Positions 8,989 through 17,821 of a DNA stretch of 64,000 bases are shown in pieces (the stretch's first letter is position 1; every line of letters begins with the position of its first letter). The stretch covers positions 1 to 64,000 of the forward strand of contig VGBT01000002.1 of assembly GCA_016870395.1 (NCBI GenBank), read 5' to 3'. This stretch comes from Actinomycetota bacterium. Its GTDB lineage: Bacteria; Actinomycetota; Acidimicrobiia; IMCC26256; JAENVU01. The position numbers and the translations under genes are program-made. The notes beneath the pieces were generated by a model that was not told where the DNA came from, ran no database searches, and saw only the letters and a program-made list of their open reading frames with translations.

Positions 8989-10347
8989 TCAGGGCAGGGC
9001 GCGCCGCCAGAGGGAGTCCTCGCCGATCGTGTGGGCCCAGTACACGGATGGGGTCACCGTGTACTCCGGGAATTCGTAGTTCCACATCAGGAGGGCGAGC
9101 TGGAGCGTCCAGAGCGCGCACCCGATCGCGAGCACGGCGACCACGACGCGAGGGGCCTTCGAGAGCGCCGGGAGAGCGACCGCCGCCACGAGCATGCCGA
9201 CCGGCGCGACGTCGACGAACCCCCGATGGCCGAAGCCGGCTCCGCCCCCCAGCTGCCACTGGAACCAGAATCCGTAGAGCGTGGCGAGCATCACGACGAG
9301 GAGCGCGTAGAGCGCGGCCAACGCCCGGCTGCGCGCCACCGCGAGCCCGACGGCGATCGTCAACAGCACGACCGGTGCATAGACGAAAAGGCCCCGGTCG
9401 TAGGAGAACAGCACGGCCCGCTGCATCGGGTGGTCGAAGACGAAGTCCTCACCGCTGCCGTAGCTGGAGAGCGTCCACCCCCCCGAGATGTGGTGGTTGA
9501 GCAGCAGCTGAAATGCGCACGCGAGCGCAGCGCCGGCGACCACCGGCAGCACGTCGAGCGCCAGCCCTCGCACGCGCTCGCGCACCGCTACCTCGGAGCG
9601 GGCCCACCACGTCCAGCACAGGTAGGCCGCGACGAGCACGCCGAGCACGAGCAGGTCCACGTTGCGGATCACGACGAGGAAGAACGCGCTGAACGCACCG
9701 AGGAGCGCGACACCGAGATGTCGACCGCCCTGGTGCACGCGCACGCCCACCCAGAGGAGGATCGCGACGAACATCGCCTCGTGCACGTGCACGTACGACG
9801 CGGCATAGGTGGCAAAGGGGAACAGCCCGGCGCCGAACACGAACACGAGCACCCCGACGTGCACGCCCCACCCGCGCGCCCCGAGTCTTCGCGCGGTGGC
9901 GACCACGGCGACGCAGGCCACCATCAACGCCAGCCCACCGAGCCACAGCGAGGCTTCGTGCTGCGCGCCCGTGACCACCGCCGGGTCGTCGCCGTGGTCG
10001 GCCAGCGGCGCCATGACCGGGAACTGGAGCATCGCGAGGCCCGGCGGGTAGCGGTCCGCGCATCGGTAGGCGTCGGGATCGTCGCGGGTCGGGCGCGGCA
10101 CCTCGACGACGGCGACCGGGACGACCGTCGGGTAGCGGCAGAAGTCGAGCGTGCCGTCGAGCGCGGCCCGGGTCCACGCGAAGTAGCCGAGCCCGTCGGA
10201 CCGGATGGGTCCCTGGTCGAGGTAGGTCCGCCACGGCTGCACCAGCAGGACGGGCACGAGGACGACCCCGACGACGATGCACGACGCCCATGCTCGGGCG
10301 AACCGGGCGACGGAACCCGCGCTCGCTCCCCCGCTCGTCCCGGCCAC
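8989..10347 (-). CDS. Polytopic membrane protein, probable GT-C-type glycosyltransferase
   Basis: A 452-residue membrane protein with around ten hydrophobic helices and a long first extracytoplasmic loop after helix 1 (GPIRSDGLGYFAWTRAALDG, then a Cys-containing stretch with DRYPPGLAML). The D-G-x-x-Y loop followed by a charged segment resembles GT-C glycosyltransferases that use polyprenyl-phosphate sugars, but no family-defining motif could be confirmed. Conserved aromatic and His residues (SYVHVHEAMF, FGHRGFVDVAP) occur in the second half. The start is GTG 9 nt after a TAGGCT box. It is divergent from another polytopic protein. The function is inferred from topology and neighbourhood only. 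Confidence 0.7.
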   Translation of the reverse strand: MAGTSGGASAGSVARFARAWASCIVVGVVLVPVLLVQPWRTYLDQGPIRSDGLGYFAWTRAALDGTLDFCRYPTVVPVAVVEVPRPTRDDPDAYRCADRYPPGLAMLQFPVMAPLADHGDDPAVVTGAQHEASLWLGGLALMVACVAVVATARRLGARGWGVHVGVLVFVFGAGLFPFATYAASYVHVHEAMFVAILLWVGVRVHQGGRHLGVALLGAFSAFFLVVIRNVDLLVLGVLVAAYLCWTWWARSEVAVRERVRGLALDVLPVVAGAALACAFQLLLNHHISGGWTLSSYGSGEDFVFDHPMQRAVLFSYDRGLFVYAPVVLLTIAVGLAVARSRALAALYALLVVMLATLYGFWFQWQLGGGAGFGHRGFVDVAPVGMLVAAVALPALSKAPRVVVAVLAIGCALWTLQLALLMWNYEFPEYTVTPSVYWAHTIGEDSLWRRALP

Positions 10348-10356
10348 AGTGCCCGG

Positions 10357-10362
10357 AGCCTA
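10357..10362 (-). promoter_or_regulatory. Candidate -10 box of a leaderless gene
   Basis: Minus-strand TAGGCT lies 9 nt before the GTG at 10347. It faces away from the box at 10409, so the 77-base divergent region carries two such promoters. Confidence 0.5.
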
Positions 10363-10408
10363 CCGAGCGAGCGCAGGTCGATCGCGCCGCCGCGCCGGGG
10401 ACCGTCGG

Positions 10409-10414
10409 TACACT
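10409..10414 (+). promoter_or_regulatory. Candidate -10 box of a leaderless gene
   Basis: TACACT lies 10 nt before the ATG at 10425. Confidence 0.5.
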
Positions 10415-10424
10415 GCTGTGGCTC

Positions 10425-12293
10425 ATGAGGACACGCCCCGGGCTCCCCGACGCACGCGCGGACAACGCCGGGGCGACCGACACGGCGACACCCGGCGCGA
10501 CACATGCGTGGCGCCGCCGGCTCGGCGTCGGCCTCGTCTTCGTCGCATGCCTGGCGGTGATGCTCCGACCGACCTGGTACTCGCTGACGCGCACGGTCCC
10601 CAACCTCGGCGACCCGGCGCTCAACATCTGGTTCTACGAATGGGGGAGGCATGCGCTGCTGTCCGACCCGGTTCACGTCTTCGACGCGAACATCTTCTGG
10701 CCGAGCTCCCTGACCCTTGCGTACTCGGAGAACATGCTGCTCGGCGCCGTCGCCACCGCGCCCGTACGCTGGCTCGGCGGGAGCTGGGCGCTCGCATGGA
10801 ACGCGTTCGCCATCGCGTGTCTCGCCCTGTGCCTCGGCGCGACGTACTCACTCGTCCGCTACCTCGTCGGGCGCACCGACGCCGCGGTGATCTCGGCGCT
10901 CGCGTTCACCTTCGGCGCGTTCGTGATGAGCCACCTCCCCCACGGACAGCTCCTGACGTTGGGCCTGTTCCCGCTCGCGCTGCTGCTCCTGCTCCGGACG
11001 CTCGACGAGAGACGCACGCCCTTGGCGGTCGGCACGGGGCTCAGCACCGGGGCCTTCGTCATCGCATCGCTCTACTACGCCGCGATCTGGGGGCTCGTCC
11101 TGGTGATCGTGGTCGTCGGCTACCTGATCCTCGTCAGGTTCCGACCCGGGCCCGGCCTCGTACGCCCGTTGCTCGTGCTCGGGCTGGTAGCTGCCGCGAT
11201 CGCCGTGCCGGTCGGCCTCCCGTACCTTCGCCTGCAACGCGAGCAGGACCTGACACGACCGATGGTGCCGGAATGGGGATTCAACGCGCGTGACCTCGTC
11301 ACGCCGGCACCCGGCGCGATCGTCGAGCAGCCGCTCGACGAATGGGCCGAGGACTACCCCACCCGCTGGGAGCACGCGTTCTTCCCGGGCTTCGTCGTGC
11401 TCGCCCTCGCCGCGGCGGGTGCGATCGTGCTGGCGCGCGACCTCCGGCGACGCGGGGTGCGACTCGACCGCGATCACGACGGCCGCCCCGACGACGGGCG
11501 AGCGCCACCGCATCGAGCGTTCGTGCTGCTCACCGCGGTGGGCGGCGGCGCGGCGTTCGCGGTTGCTGCCGGCCCCACCGTGCTCGGGCTCGACGTCACT
11601 CCGTTCCGCGCGCTGTATAACTTCGTTCCGGGGTTCAACGGGGTGCGCGTCACGTCACGTCTCGCGGTCCCGGGGATGCTTGCGCTCGTGGTCCTCGCTG
11701 CCTATGCCTACCAGTCGGTCACCCGGGCGCTCGCTCCACGCAGTCGAGCGGTGCTCGCCTCGGTGGTCGGGGCGGTCGTGCTCCTCGAGCTGGCCGTCCC
11801 GCTTACCCGCGTCGAGATCCCCGACGACCGCGCGACCCTGGCCGTGTACCACGCGCTCGCGAGACGACCCGACGGACCCGTGGTCGAGCTGCCGATGGCG
11901 CCCCTGACCGACGCGACGCAGTGGGCCAACCTCGAGTCGACCAGGATGATCTACTCGTCGATCGACTGGAACCCTCGGGTCAACGGATACTCCGGCTACT
12001 GGCCCCCCGACTACCCCGGGGACGTCGCCACCCTCAACCGGTTCCCGGATCCAGCGGCCTGGGACCGCTTGGACGCGCTCGGCGTCCGCTACGTCGTCCT
12101 CCACACCGGGGAGCAGGCGGGCTATCCGCAGCTCACCGACCGGCAGGCCCGATCGATCGCCACCGCCGCGCGCGCCCGCGGCGCGCAGGTGGGGCGCGTC
12201 GGCAACGCCTGGCTCGTCGACCTCGGCCAGGGGGCATCGACCGAGGGCAAGACGCTCAACGCCTCGTCGCCAGCACCCGGTAGCGGTCGGTGA
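10425..12293 (+). CDS. Large polytopic membrane protein (GT-C/YfhO-like)
   Basis: A 622-residue membrane protein with many helices between about residue 30 and 470 and a soluble C-terminal part. The first loop after helix 1 contains NLGDPALNIWFYEWG, an acidic pair typical of GT-C enzymes. The tail WDRLDALGVRYVVLHTGEQ resembles the end of YfhO-like and other large membrane glycosyltransferases. It probably transfers a sugar from a polyprenyl carrier outside the membrane, but this is not proven by sequence. ATG 10425 is chosen over open sequence further upstream because TACACT precedes it by 10 nt and upstream residues overlap the divergent gene. Its last 38 bases overlap the 3' end of the converging GT4 gene. 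Confidence 0.75.
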   Translation: MRTRPGLPDARADNAGATDTATPGATHAWRRRLGVGLVFVACLAVMLRPTWYSLTRTVPNLGDPALNIWFYEWGRHALLSDPVHVFDANIFWPSSLTLAYSENMLLGAVATAPVRWLGGSWALAWNAFAIACLALCLGATYSLVRYLVGRTDAAVISALAFTFGAFVMSHLPHGQLLTLGLFPLALLLLLRTLDERRTPLAVGTGLSTGAFVIASLYYAAIWGLVLVIVVVGYLILVRFRPGPGLVRPLLVLGLVAAAIAVPVGLPYLRLQREQDLTRPMVPEWGFNARDLVTPAPGAIVEQPLDEWAEDYPTRWEHAFFPGFVVLALAAAGAIVLARDLRRRGVRLDRDHDGRPDDGRAPPHRAFVLLTAVGGGAAFAVAAGPTVLGLDVTPFRALYNFVPGFNGVRVTSRLAVPGMLALVVLAAYAYQSVTRALAPRSRAVLASVVGAVVLLELAVPLTRVEIPDDRATLAVYHALARRPDGPVVELPMAPLTDATQWANLESTRMIYSSIDWNPRVNGYSGYWPPDYPGDVATLNRFPDPAAWDRLDALGVRYVVLHTGEQAGYPQLTDRQARSIATAARARGAQVGRVGNAWLVDLGQGASTEGKTLNASSPAPGSGR

Positions 12294-13410
12294 GCTCGCG
12301 GGCGGTGCGCTCCCACGAGTAGCGCCGCGCGCGATCCGCGCCCAGCGCGACCAGTCGCGACCGCAGTCGAGCGTCTCGAAGTACGCCGGTGAGCGCCGTG
12401 GCAAGCCCGTCGACATCGCGCGGTTCCACGAGGAGCGCGGCATCGCCCAGCACCTCGGGAAGCGACCCGGCGTCCGACGCGACGACCGGGACACCGGCGC
12501 GCATCGCTTCGAGGGGCGGCAGGCCGAAGCCCTCGTAGAGCGACGGGAACGCGAACACCGTGGCGCCCGCGAGGAGATCGGCACGAGCCGCGTCGTCCAC
12601 GTAGCCGAGCGTGACGACGCGCTCGGGTCCGGCCATCCTCGACCGCGTGACCTCGAAGTCACCGCCGTCCCAGCCGAGCCCGCCGGCGACCACGAGTCGC
12701 ACATCCGCCTCGTCGCGTTCGAGCGCGTCGACGGCACGCAGCAGAGTCGGGAGGTTCTTGCGGGGCTCGACCGTGCCGAGCGCGAGCACGTACCGATCGG
12801 CGCCCGAGATCCGCCGTCCCCGCGCCGGGTCACCGTCGGCGCGGGCGGCCGGAGCCGGGTACACACGCATCACCCGGTCGCCCCCGAGCCCGTAGGCCTC
12901 GCGGACCTCGCCCGCGACGTAGTCGCTCACGGTGTGCACGACCGCACCACGCTGCAACGCCTGGCGCACTGCGCCGTCGAAGGCCAGCACCTCGGGACGG
13001 CAGAGCTCCGGGTAGCGCAGGTAGCCGAGATCGTGCACGGTCACGAGCACGGGCGCCCGGGCGGGCGGAGCCACGTAGTTCGTCGCGTGCACCACGTCGG
13101 TCCCGCCACCGGTCCAGTGCTCGATCCGCGGCCGACCCCACCGCCGCCAGGCCGCGTGGGCGAGCCGAGCCGGCAGCCTCGACGTGCCGGCCACCACCCC
13201 GGGCGGGAGGAACGGTGCGAGGTCACGGGCGCCGTGGCGGGTGACGAGGTAGGCGACCGGGTCGACGTCGGCGCGTGCCTCGAGGGCCCGCAGCAGGTGG
13301 AACGTGAACTCGCCCACACCGGTCCGTGCGCCGAGGAGCGGCGTGCCGTCGACCGCGACCCGCAACCGGCGGGCGCCCGGATCGCGAGCGGCGCCGTCGG
13401 TCGATTCCAT
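12256..13410 (-). CDS. GT4-family glycosyltransferase
   Basis: A 384-residue GT4 enzyme. Visible landmarks are LRVAVDGTPLLGARTGVGEFT (acceptor-domain glycine loop), YVLALGTVEPRKNLPTLLRAV (entry to the donor domain) and FPSLYEGFGLPPLEAMRAGVP (E-x7-E motif). This is the mannosyl/rhamnosyl-type layout common in surface polysaccharide loci. The frame is open up to an ATG at 13464, but that ATG overlaps a minus-strand TATCAT box, so the ATG at 13410 is preferred. The last 38 bases overlap the end of the converging membrane-protein gene, and both reading frames look genuine. Sugar specificity is unknown. Confidence 0.9.
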   Translation of the reverse strand: MESTDGAARDPGARRLRVAVDGTPLLGARTGVGEFTFHLLRALEARADVDPVAYLVTRHGARDLAPFLPPGVVAGTSRLPARLAHAAWRRWGRPRIEHWTGGGTDVVHATNYVAPPARAPVLVTVHDLGYLRYPELCRPEVLAFDGAVRQALQRGAVVHTVSDYVAGEVREAYGLGGDRVMRVYPAPAARADGDPARGRRISGADRYVLALGTVEPRKNLPTLLRAVDALERDEADVRLVVAGGLGWDGGDFEVTRSRMAGPERVVTLGYVDDAARADLLAGATVFAFPSLYEGFGLPPLEAMRAGVPVVASDAGSLPEVLGDAALLVEPRDVDGLATALTGVLRDARLRSRLVALGADRARRYSWERTARELTDRYRVLATRR

Positions 13411-13462
13411 GGCTGCGCTCACTCGGGCTCGGTGGATCCCGTTCCGGTCGATCGGACTTGGC

Positions 13463-13468
13463 ATGATA
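13463..13468 (-). promoter_or_regulatory. Candidate -10 box upstream of GT4 gene
   Basis: Minus-strand TATCAT, the best match to TATAAT in this region, lies about 50 nt before the preferred ATG at 13410. Confidence 0.4.
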
Positions 13469-13520
13469 CCCGGGTACGCCTGACGCGCCGCGCCGACGCG
13501 CGCCCAGCTCCGGAGCGACG

Positions 13521-14423
13521 ATGCGACGATTCCTCAGCCGACGCGAGCCAGAGGCGGGGCTCGCTGCCGACGCGAGCCCGACCAGCGCCGCGCCGCTCGA
13601 GCACGCGCACCTCGACGGCCGCCGGTCGATCGAGCTCGACTACCCCTTCACCCCGCAGGTGCGCTGGGGTGGCGACCGGCCCTCGCACCCGCAGCTGCAC
13701 GCGATCCTGGACCGGCGTCGCGCGGCGTACCGCGAGGTGATCGCGGCCGTCGTCGAGCAGCACGAGCGCTTCCGTGCGATCCCGGTGGAGGAGACGTCCG
13801 CCGACGAGCCCTGCTGGGTCAACGGCTGGCTCCCGGGCCTCGACTCGGCGGTGCTCTACACGATGCTCGCCACCACCGATCCGGCGACGTACCTCGAGGT
13901 CGGCTCGGGGAACTCCACGAGCTTCGCGCGCCGAGCGATCCGGGACCACGACCTGCGGACCCGCATCGTCTCGATCGACCCCGAGCCTCGGGCCGCGATC
14001 GACGCGCTCTGCGACGAGGTCGTGCGCGAGCGAGCCGAGACGGTCGACCTGGAGGTCTACGACCAGCTCGCCGCGGGCGACATCCTCTTCATCGACAACT
14101 CGCACCGGTGCCTGCAGAACTCGGACGCCACCGTGATGTTCCTCGACGTGCTCCCCCGCCTCGCCTCCGGCGTGCTCGTGGAGATCCACGACATCACCCT
14201 CCCCGACGACTACCCGGAGGAGTGGCTCGACCGCGCGTACTCGGAGCAGTACCTGCTGGCGGCCTACCTCCTCGCCGAGGGCAGCCGCTTCGACGTCGTG
14301 CTGCCGAACCACTTCGTGAGCCACGACGCCGAGCTGCAGGCACCGCTCGACGCGATGTGGGACGACCCGCACTTCGCCGGCGTGGAGCGCCACGGCGGTT
14401 CGTTCTGGCTCCGGATCAGGTAG
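13521..14423 (+). CDS. Class I SAM methyltransferase-like protein
   Basis: A 300-residue protein with a central Rossmann methyltransferase fold: YLEVGSGNSTSFARRAI (motif I, about residues 118-134), then IVSIDPEPRAAID (acidic strand-2 end) and DILFIDNSHRCLQNSD (strand 4). The last part, SGVLVEIHDITLPDDYPEEW, resembles the Methyltransf_24 group found in glycan and cephalosporin-hydroxylase-like clusters. It begins at ATG with GGAG five bases upstream. The N-terminal 100 residues are not a recognised domain. A role in methylating a surface glycan or its precursor fits the neighbourhood but is not shown. Confidence 0.8.
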   Translation: MRRFLSRREPEAGLAADASPTSAAPLEHAHLDGRRSIELDYPFTPQVRWGGDRPSHPQLHAILDRRRAAYREVIAAVVEQHERFRAIPVEETSADEPCWVNGWLPGLDSAVLYTMLATTDPATYLEVGSGNSTSFARRAIRDHDLRTRIVSIDPEPRAAIDALCDEVVRERAETVDLEVYDQLAAGDILFIDNSHRCLQNSDATVMFLDVLPRLASGVLVEIHDITLPDDYPEEWLDRAYSEQYLLAAYLLAEGSRFDVVLPNHFVSHDAELQAPLDAMWDDPHFAGVERHGGSFWLRIR

Positions 14424-14444
14424 GGCGCGGCGGGCGGGCCGTGC

Positions 14445-15761
14445 TCACCCCGTCGTCGCGACCACCGCGTAGTCCTGGGGTCCGAACAGCACCTGGTTCA
14501 GCCGGTTCAACGACTGGTTGAGCGAGACGACGATCTCGGGGGCGTCGGGCGGCTGGTCGAGCAGCGGCAGCTGCAGATCCTCGGCCGGCGAGAAGAACCG
14601 CTCCTCCACGGTGAGGAACCCCGCGCGCTCGCACAGGAAGGTGAGCAGCGAGGGGTGCAGCGGCCACACGTGCGTCGGGTCGAGGATGTAGGACCTCGAC
14701 AGCACGATGAGCGACGCGGGGTTCGGTGTCTCCGCGATCAGGACCCCGCCGGGCGCCAGCCGCGTCGCGGCAAGGTCGAGGAACGCGATCAGGTGGTCGA
14801 GCTCGAGGTGCTCGGCGACCTGGATGGCGGTGATCGCGCCGTAGCTGGCCTCCGGAACGGACGCGAGGAACTCGATGGCGTCGCCGACATGGGCCTCGAC
14901 ACCGCGCTCGCGCGCTTCCGCGACCATCTCGGGGTCGAGGTCGACGCCCACGCCTTCGATGCCGTGCTCCGCAAGCCCGGCCAGCAGCTCGCCCCGGCCG
15001 CACCCGACGTCGAGCACCGGGCCGCGACCCCGGAGTGCGTCGAGGTAGCGCTCGAACGTTCGTCGAAGGATCTCGTCGGTGTCCCCGCGGAAGCGGTGCT
15101 CGAAGCCGACGTAGTCGAAGCTGCCGCTCGGCGCGGGCGCCTCTGCGGGCCGCGCCGCAGACGGCTGCCCCGAGCTAGTCGGTACAGTGCCCGTGGCTCC
15201 GGCGGTCGGCGCGAGGCGCACGCGCCGGTCGAGCGCGTTGAGCTGCTGGCGAAGCTCCGCGAGCTGCCGGGGCGCACCGCCAAGGCCCTCGCCCGGCGAG
15301 ATCGCACGCCCGAACTCCTCGAGGGTGGCGTGGAAGGCCATCAGCTCGGCCTTCAGCAGCTCCTGGTTCACCTGGAGGGCCTCGAGGTCGCGCAGCATGT
15401 CGGCGCCGCGAACCGCGATCACGTTCGCGCTCATCCCGAGCCCCTCGACGGCCGCGACCGCGGGCCACAGCGCGTCCAGCTGGGACCGCAGGATCTTGAC
15501 GTCGACGGCGAGATCGAAGACCTGCCCCAGTGCGCGACCCTCCACCGTCCGGCCGACGCGGGCCGCGAAGGGGTCGAGCAGCCGATCGAACAGGCGGCCC
15601 GTCCAGCCGTGGCGGACCAGGCGGCGCACCTTCGCTCGCACCCGGTGCGAACGCGGCTTCCCCTCCACCGGCGCGGGCGCCGGGCGCGGGACCTGTGGTG
15701 TGCCGGCCTCCGCCCGGAGTCGCTCGAGCGCCCGGGGGCCGAGATCGGGATGGCCGCTCAC
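14445..15761 (-). CDS. Methyltransferase with long N-terminal helical region
   Basis: A 438-residue protein, last in a three-gene overlapping run. The first about 220 residues are helical with a heptad-like stretch (LEALQVNQELLKAELMAFH, then ELRQQLNALDRRVRL), which suggests a coiled coil. The C-terminal half is a class I methyltransferase: VLDVGCGRGELLAGLAEHG (motif I), GVGVDLDPEMVAEARERG and IQVAEHLELDHLIAFLDLA. Coiled-coil plus methyltransferase architecture is known from O-antigen chain-capping enzymes such as WbdD, where the coil measures chain length; applying that here is inference. It starts at GTG overlapping the stop of the preceding gene (GTGA). The frame is open further upstream, but that part is antisense-like, Arg-rich sequence. 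Confidence 0.82.
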   Translation of the reverse strand: MSGHPDLGPRALERLRAEAGTPQVPRPAPAPVEGKPRSHRVRAKVRRLVRHGWTGRLFDRLLDPFAARVGRTVEGRALGQVFDLAVDVKILRSQLDALWPAVAAVEGLGMSANVIAVRGADMLRDLEALQVNQELLKAELMAFHATLEEFGRAISPGEGLGGAPRQLAELRQQLNALDRRVRLAPTAGATGTVPTSSGQPSAARPAEAPAPSGSFDYVGFEHRFRGDTDEILRRTFERYLDALRGRGPVLDVGCGRGELLAGLAEHGIEGVGVDLDPEMVAEARERGVEAHVGDAIEFLASVPEASYGAITAIQVAEHLELDHLIAFLDLAATRLAPGGVLIAETPNPASLIVLSRSYILDPTHVWPLHPSLLTFLCERAGFLTVEERFFSPAEDLQLPLLDQPPDAPEIVVSLNQSLNRLNQVLFGPQDYAVVATTG

Positions 15762-16681
15762 CGCGGGCTCCCGGTGAGCGGGGTGCCGGCCGCGAAGGCG
15801 CGGCGCCCGATCGGCCCGACCAGCGGTGTGTGCAGCTCGTCGAGCGCCTCGGCCAGGCGCGCCGACGGCCGCCACGCGTCCGCCGCGGCGAAGCGCGAGA
15901 TGCCGAGCCTTCGCATCAGCTCCTGGACCGTGCAACCCAGATCGAGGTGCCGCTCGGCGAAGCGCCGCGCTGCCCAGCTCGCCGCCGCGGCGCGCTCGTC
16001 GTCGCTGATCAGCCTGGTCAGCTCGAGGTCGAACCCACCCGGCTCCGCGAGCATGCACGCGCCGTCGGACCCGACGCCGAACACCTCTATCGAAGCCGCG
16101 TCGGTCACGACCGGCGTTCCGAGGGCGAGCGCGACCGGCAACCACGGGCCTCGCACGACCGCGCCGGCCGCGACCGCGAGCGCGGCGGGGATCGCGGCCT
16201 CGGTAAGCCTCGAGGGCTCGGGAACGCCGATGCGCACCGTGAAGTCGTCGGGCAGACCGAGGCGGCGGCGCCAACGGGACCGCACGAGCGGGGCGATCGG
16301 CGGATGCGCGGCCAGGTAGGTCGCGTGCCGGGAGACCGGGAGCGCGCGCTGGCCGAGCGCGCGCGCGTCGGCCGAGTCGTCGACGAGCAGCACCCGCGCC
16401 CGCGACGCAACCGGAAGCGCCCGCTCGATGACGTCGATCGAGTCAGGAGCGCCGTCGACCCAGAGCGCGACCGGCACGGCCGGTTCTGCGAACGCGCGCC
16501 GGAGCTGCGACGGCCGTCCCGCCAACGCGACGCGAGCCTCGACGTCGGTCAACCAGGGATCTGACGCCCGCACCCGGCACCAGCGAGCGAGCACACGCAA
16601 CAGGCGGGCCAGGGGCTCGGGGGCGGGGCCGCAGGCCACCAGGTCGACGACGGGGCCCTGCGGGGGCCAGCGGGCCGTCAT
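15758..16681 (-). CDS. Putative glycosyltransferase-related protein of unknown specificity
   Basis: A 307-residue protein, translationally coupled on both sides: ATGA with the upstream GT4 gene and GTGA with the downstream methyltransferase. It begins MTARWPPQGPVVDLVACGPA and has Rossmann-like alternation without the full GT4 N-terminal domain. The region LPVALALGTPVVTDAASIEVFG followed by LAEPGGFDLELTRLI resembles the donor-binding half of GT-B glycosyltransferases (GTPVVTT-type loop). It may be a divergent or reduced GT-B protein, or a partner of the coupled GT4. There is no signal peptide or membrane helix. The function is not established. Confidence 0.65.
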   Translation of the reverse strand: MTARWPPQGPVVDLVACGPAPEPLARLLRVLARWCRVRASDPWLTDVEARVALAGRPSQLRRAFAEPAVPVALWVDGAPDSIDVIERALPVASRARVLLVDDSADARALGQRALPVSRHATYLAAHPPIAPLVRSRWRRRLGLPDDFTVRIGVPEPSRLTEAAIPAALAVAAGAVVRGPWLPVALALGTPVVTDAASIEVFGVGSDGACMLAEPGGFDLELTRLISDDERAAAASWAARRFAERHLDLGCTVQELMRRLGISRFAAADAWRPSARLAEALDELHTPLVGPIGRRAFAAGTPLTGSPR

Positions 16682-17691
16682 CCGCCGACGAGCCGTTCCA
16701 CGACCGGTCCCCACGCGAGGCCTGCGACCCGCTCTCGCGCCGCGGCACCCATCTTCTCGGCAAGCGTTGGGGCGTCGGCGAGCCGGTCGATCGCGGCCGC
16801 GACACCGGCCGGCGTCCCGTCGGTCACGATGCCGGTGACGCCGTCCTCCACCCACTCGAGCACGCCACCGGCATCGGCCGCGGTGATCACCGGCTTTCCG
16901 GCCCGGAAGGCCTGGAGGGTGACGTAGCCGTAGTCCTCCTCGACCGGTGCGTAGACCACCGCGAGCGCACCGGCGAAGCGCTCGACGAGCTCGTCGTCGG
17001 GCACGAAGCCGGGCATCTCGACCCGGCGCGCCGAGCCCTGGGCGTCGGCCGCCTCCCGCAGCTCGGCGTCCAGGCTTCCCGTCCCGGCCAGGACGAGCCG
17101 CGCGCCGGAACGCACCTGTGCCATGGCGTCGACGAGGAGCCGCGGGCGCTTGTTTCCCTCGAGGCGCGTCGCGCAGAGCACGTAGTCGCCGAACGGGCCC
17201 TCGTGCAGGCGATCGAAGAGAGGCGGCGGGTGATAGAGCGGCTCGGCCACGAGCCCGTTGGACCGCGCCAGGCGCGCCGCGACGAGCCCCGAGGTGGTGA
17301 AGCGCAAGCGCGCCTCCTCGAGGACCCGCGTGTCCCACTCCACGAGCATCCGCTGCGCTTCGAGCGACGCGTCGTCGAGGCCGAAGTCGGACCAGTCGGT
17401 GTCGACCAGGTCGTACGCCGGCCGGTGCTGATGGAACAGCCAGACGACCTTGTTCGGGTGGCGCACGTAGTACGACGGGAAGTTGGTCGCGATCACGAGG
17501 TCGGCCTCGATGGGCACGAGCCGCCAGGCCAGCGCGCTCTCGAACAGGTGGTCGCGGTCCCAGGCGGTGGGCAGCCGCACGAGCTCGGCTCGGTGCCCGG
17601 CGTCACGGAGCGCGCCGACGAGGTTCTCCATGTGCAGCTCGGCGCCGCCCCGCATGAACGGCACCTGTGCGCCGCAGACGCAGATGTCCAT
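16678..17691 (-). CDS. GT4-family glycosyltransferase
   Basis: A 337-residue GT4 enzyme and the first gene of a three-gene overlapping run. It starts MDICVCGAQVPFMRGGAELH (glycine-rich acceptor loop) and contains YVLCATRLEGNKRPRLLVDA (donor-domain entry) and YAPVEEDYGYVTLQAFRAGK, the E-x7-E equivalent, where the second Glu appears to be replaced by Gln. Its stop codon overlaps the next start (ATGA). It probably adds a sugar to the same glycan as the coupled methyltransferase. No membrane segments are seen. Specificity is unknown. Confidence 0.9.
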   Translation of the reverse strand: MDICVCGAQVPFMRGGAELHMENLVGALRDAGHRAELVRLPTAWDRDHLFESALAWRLVPIEADLVIATNFPSYYVRHPNKVVWLFHQHRPAYDLVDTDWSDFGLDDASLEAQRMLVEWDTRVLEEARLRFTTSGLVAARLARSNGLVAEPLYHPPPLFDRLHEGPFGDYVLCATRLEGNKRPRLLVDAMAQVRSGARLVLAGTGSLDAELREAADAQGSARRVEMPGFVPDDELVERFAGALAVVYAPVEEDYGYVTLQAFRAGKPVITAADAGGVLEWVEDGVTGIVTDGTPAGVAAAIDRLADAPTLAEKMGAAARERVAGLAWGPVVERLVGG

Positions 17692-17821
17692 CAGCTGCTC
17701 TCGCCGGCTCCGAGTCGGTGAACTGCCCTAGGTCTCGGGTCGATGCTAGTGGTCGACCCGCCGCGTCCGGCCGACCGCCGGCTCGTCCGGTCGCGACGGC
17801 GATCGGCTCGTCACGGGCCGG

